This document shows, one piece after another, positions 63,912 to 64,000 of a DNA stretch of 64,000 bases; positions within the stretch are counted from its first letter, which is position 1; every line of letters starts with the position of its first letter. The position numbers and the translations under genes were made by a program. The notes under the pieces were generated by a model. It did no database searches, had not been told where the DNA came from, and saw only the letters and a list, made by a program, of their open reading frames with translations. Origin of the DNA: Coriobacteriaceae bacterium AM113-163 (lineage in GTDB: Bacteria; Actinomycetota; Coriobacteriia; Coriobacteriales; Coriobacteriaceae); contig JAQDWB010000005.1 of NCBI GenBank assembly GCA_027673765.1, forward strand, positions 94,379-158,378, in the 5' to 3' direction.

Positions 63912-63946
63912 AAACCGGTGCGGTTGTAGGGGGACCGCACCGGAAA
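63912..63946 (-). terminator. Hairpin between arcA and arcB
   Basis: Perfect 10-bp stem CCGGTGCGGT/ACCGCACCGG (63915-63924 with 63934-63943), no long T tract; followed by a second short stem GCCCGTC/GACGGGC. It may stabilise the arcA message. Confidence 0.5.
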
Positions 63947-63955
63947 CGGAAAGAC

Positions 63956-64000
63956 TTAAAGGTCCTCGCGCCAGAAGGGCATGCTCATGCAGCGCGGGCC
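63956..64000 (-). CDS. arcA: Arginine deiminase, C-terminal end only
   Basis: Last 14 codons of a gene entering from the right edge. The residues GPRCMSMPFWREDL include the arginine deiminase C-terminal motif around the catalytic cysteine (GGPRCMSMP). The enzyme hydrolyses arginine to citrulline and ammonia. It is followed on the same strand by arcB, as in arginine deiminase operons. Confidence 0.8.
   Translation of the reverse strand, partial: GPRCMSMPFWREDL

Overview
The window is a high-GC bacterial chromosome segment with short intergenic gaps and strong AGGAG-type ribosome sites. It looks like a member of the Coriobacteriia, most likely Collinsella or a close relative. That assignment is an inference from the gene set and style: a full dcw cell-division cluster, FtsZ/SepF/YggT/DivIVA, the arginine deiminase genes, Clostridia/Actinobacteria-like protein versions and many long intergenic hairpins. 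I saw no rRNA, tRNA, CRISPR array, prophage or insertion sequence.

Layout. 1-1000: the start of a YigZ/IMPACT-family gene, the RNase P RNA gene rnpB and a possible small RNA. 1-10 kb: ribosomal protein S1, a HAD phosphatase, a sugar locus (TIM-barrel epimerase, PTS EIIBC, DeoR regulator) whose promoter carries a perfect direct-repeat operator, an L-cysteine desulfidase-type enzyme, and a frameshifted HXXEE membrane protein divergent from a TetR regulator. 10-22 kb: rpiB, ndk, argH, a small unknown gene, argG, a Cof-type HAD phosphatase, polA, an M18 aminopeptidase and yaaA. 22-31 kb: a TPP riboswitch with thiC, then thiD, a pentapeptide-repeat protein bracketed by inverted copies of one hairpin element, an SGNH hydrolase, a PARG-like macrodomain protein, a Bax-inhibitor-1 protein, and a PiT phosphate transporter with its DUF47 partner. 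31-39.7 kb: a nitroreductase; divIVA, yggT, sepF and a PLP-homeostasis protein; then pgeF-pstS-pstC-pstA-pstB-phoU.

39.8-55.5 kb is the division and cell-wall cluster on the minus strand. In transcription order it runs mraZ, rsmH, ftsL-like, ftsI, murF, mraY, murD, ftsW, murG, murC, murB, ftsQ, ftsZ. It starts at a clear promoter with MraZ-type TGGGG repeats. murE is missing from its usual place between ftsI and murF. Beyond it lie xerD and pyrG (coupled), a winged-helix regulator and a DUF1846 protein. At the right edge are arcA (3' end only), arcB and a YfcC-family transporter, which together look like an arginine deiminase operon. An array of five stacked hairpins follows them.

Most of the window is core housekeeping. 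I found no convincing new multi-gene system. The points most worth a second look are regulatory or structural: the sugar-operon operator, the paired GGGGAACCRCCCC motifs in the mraZ promoter, the missing murE, yggT with no ordinary start codon, a PARG-like protein lacking the second catalytic glutamate, the inverted hairpin pair around the pentapeptide gene, and several families of long intergenic inverted repeats.
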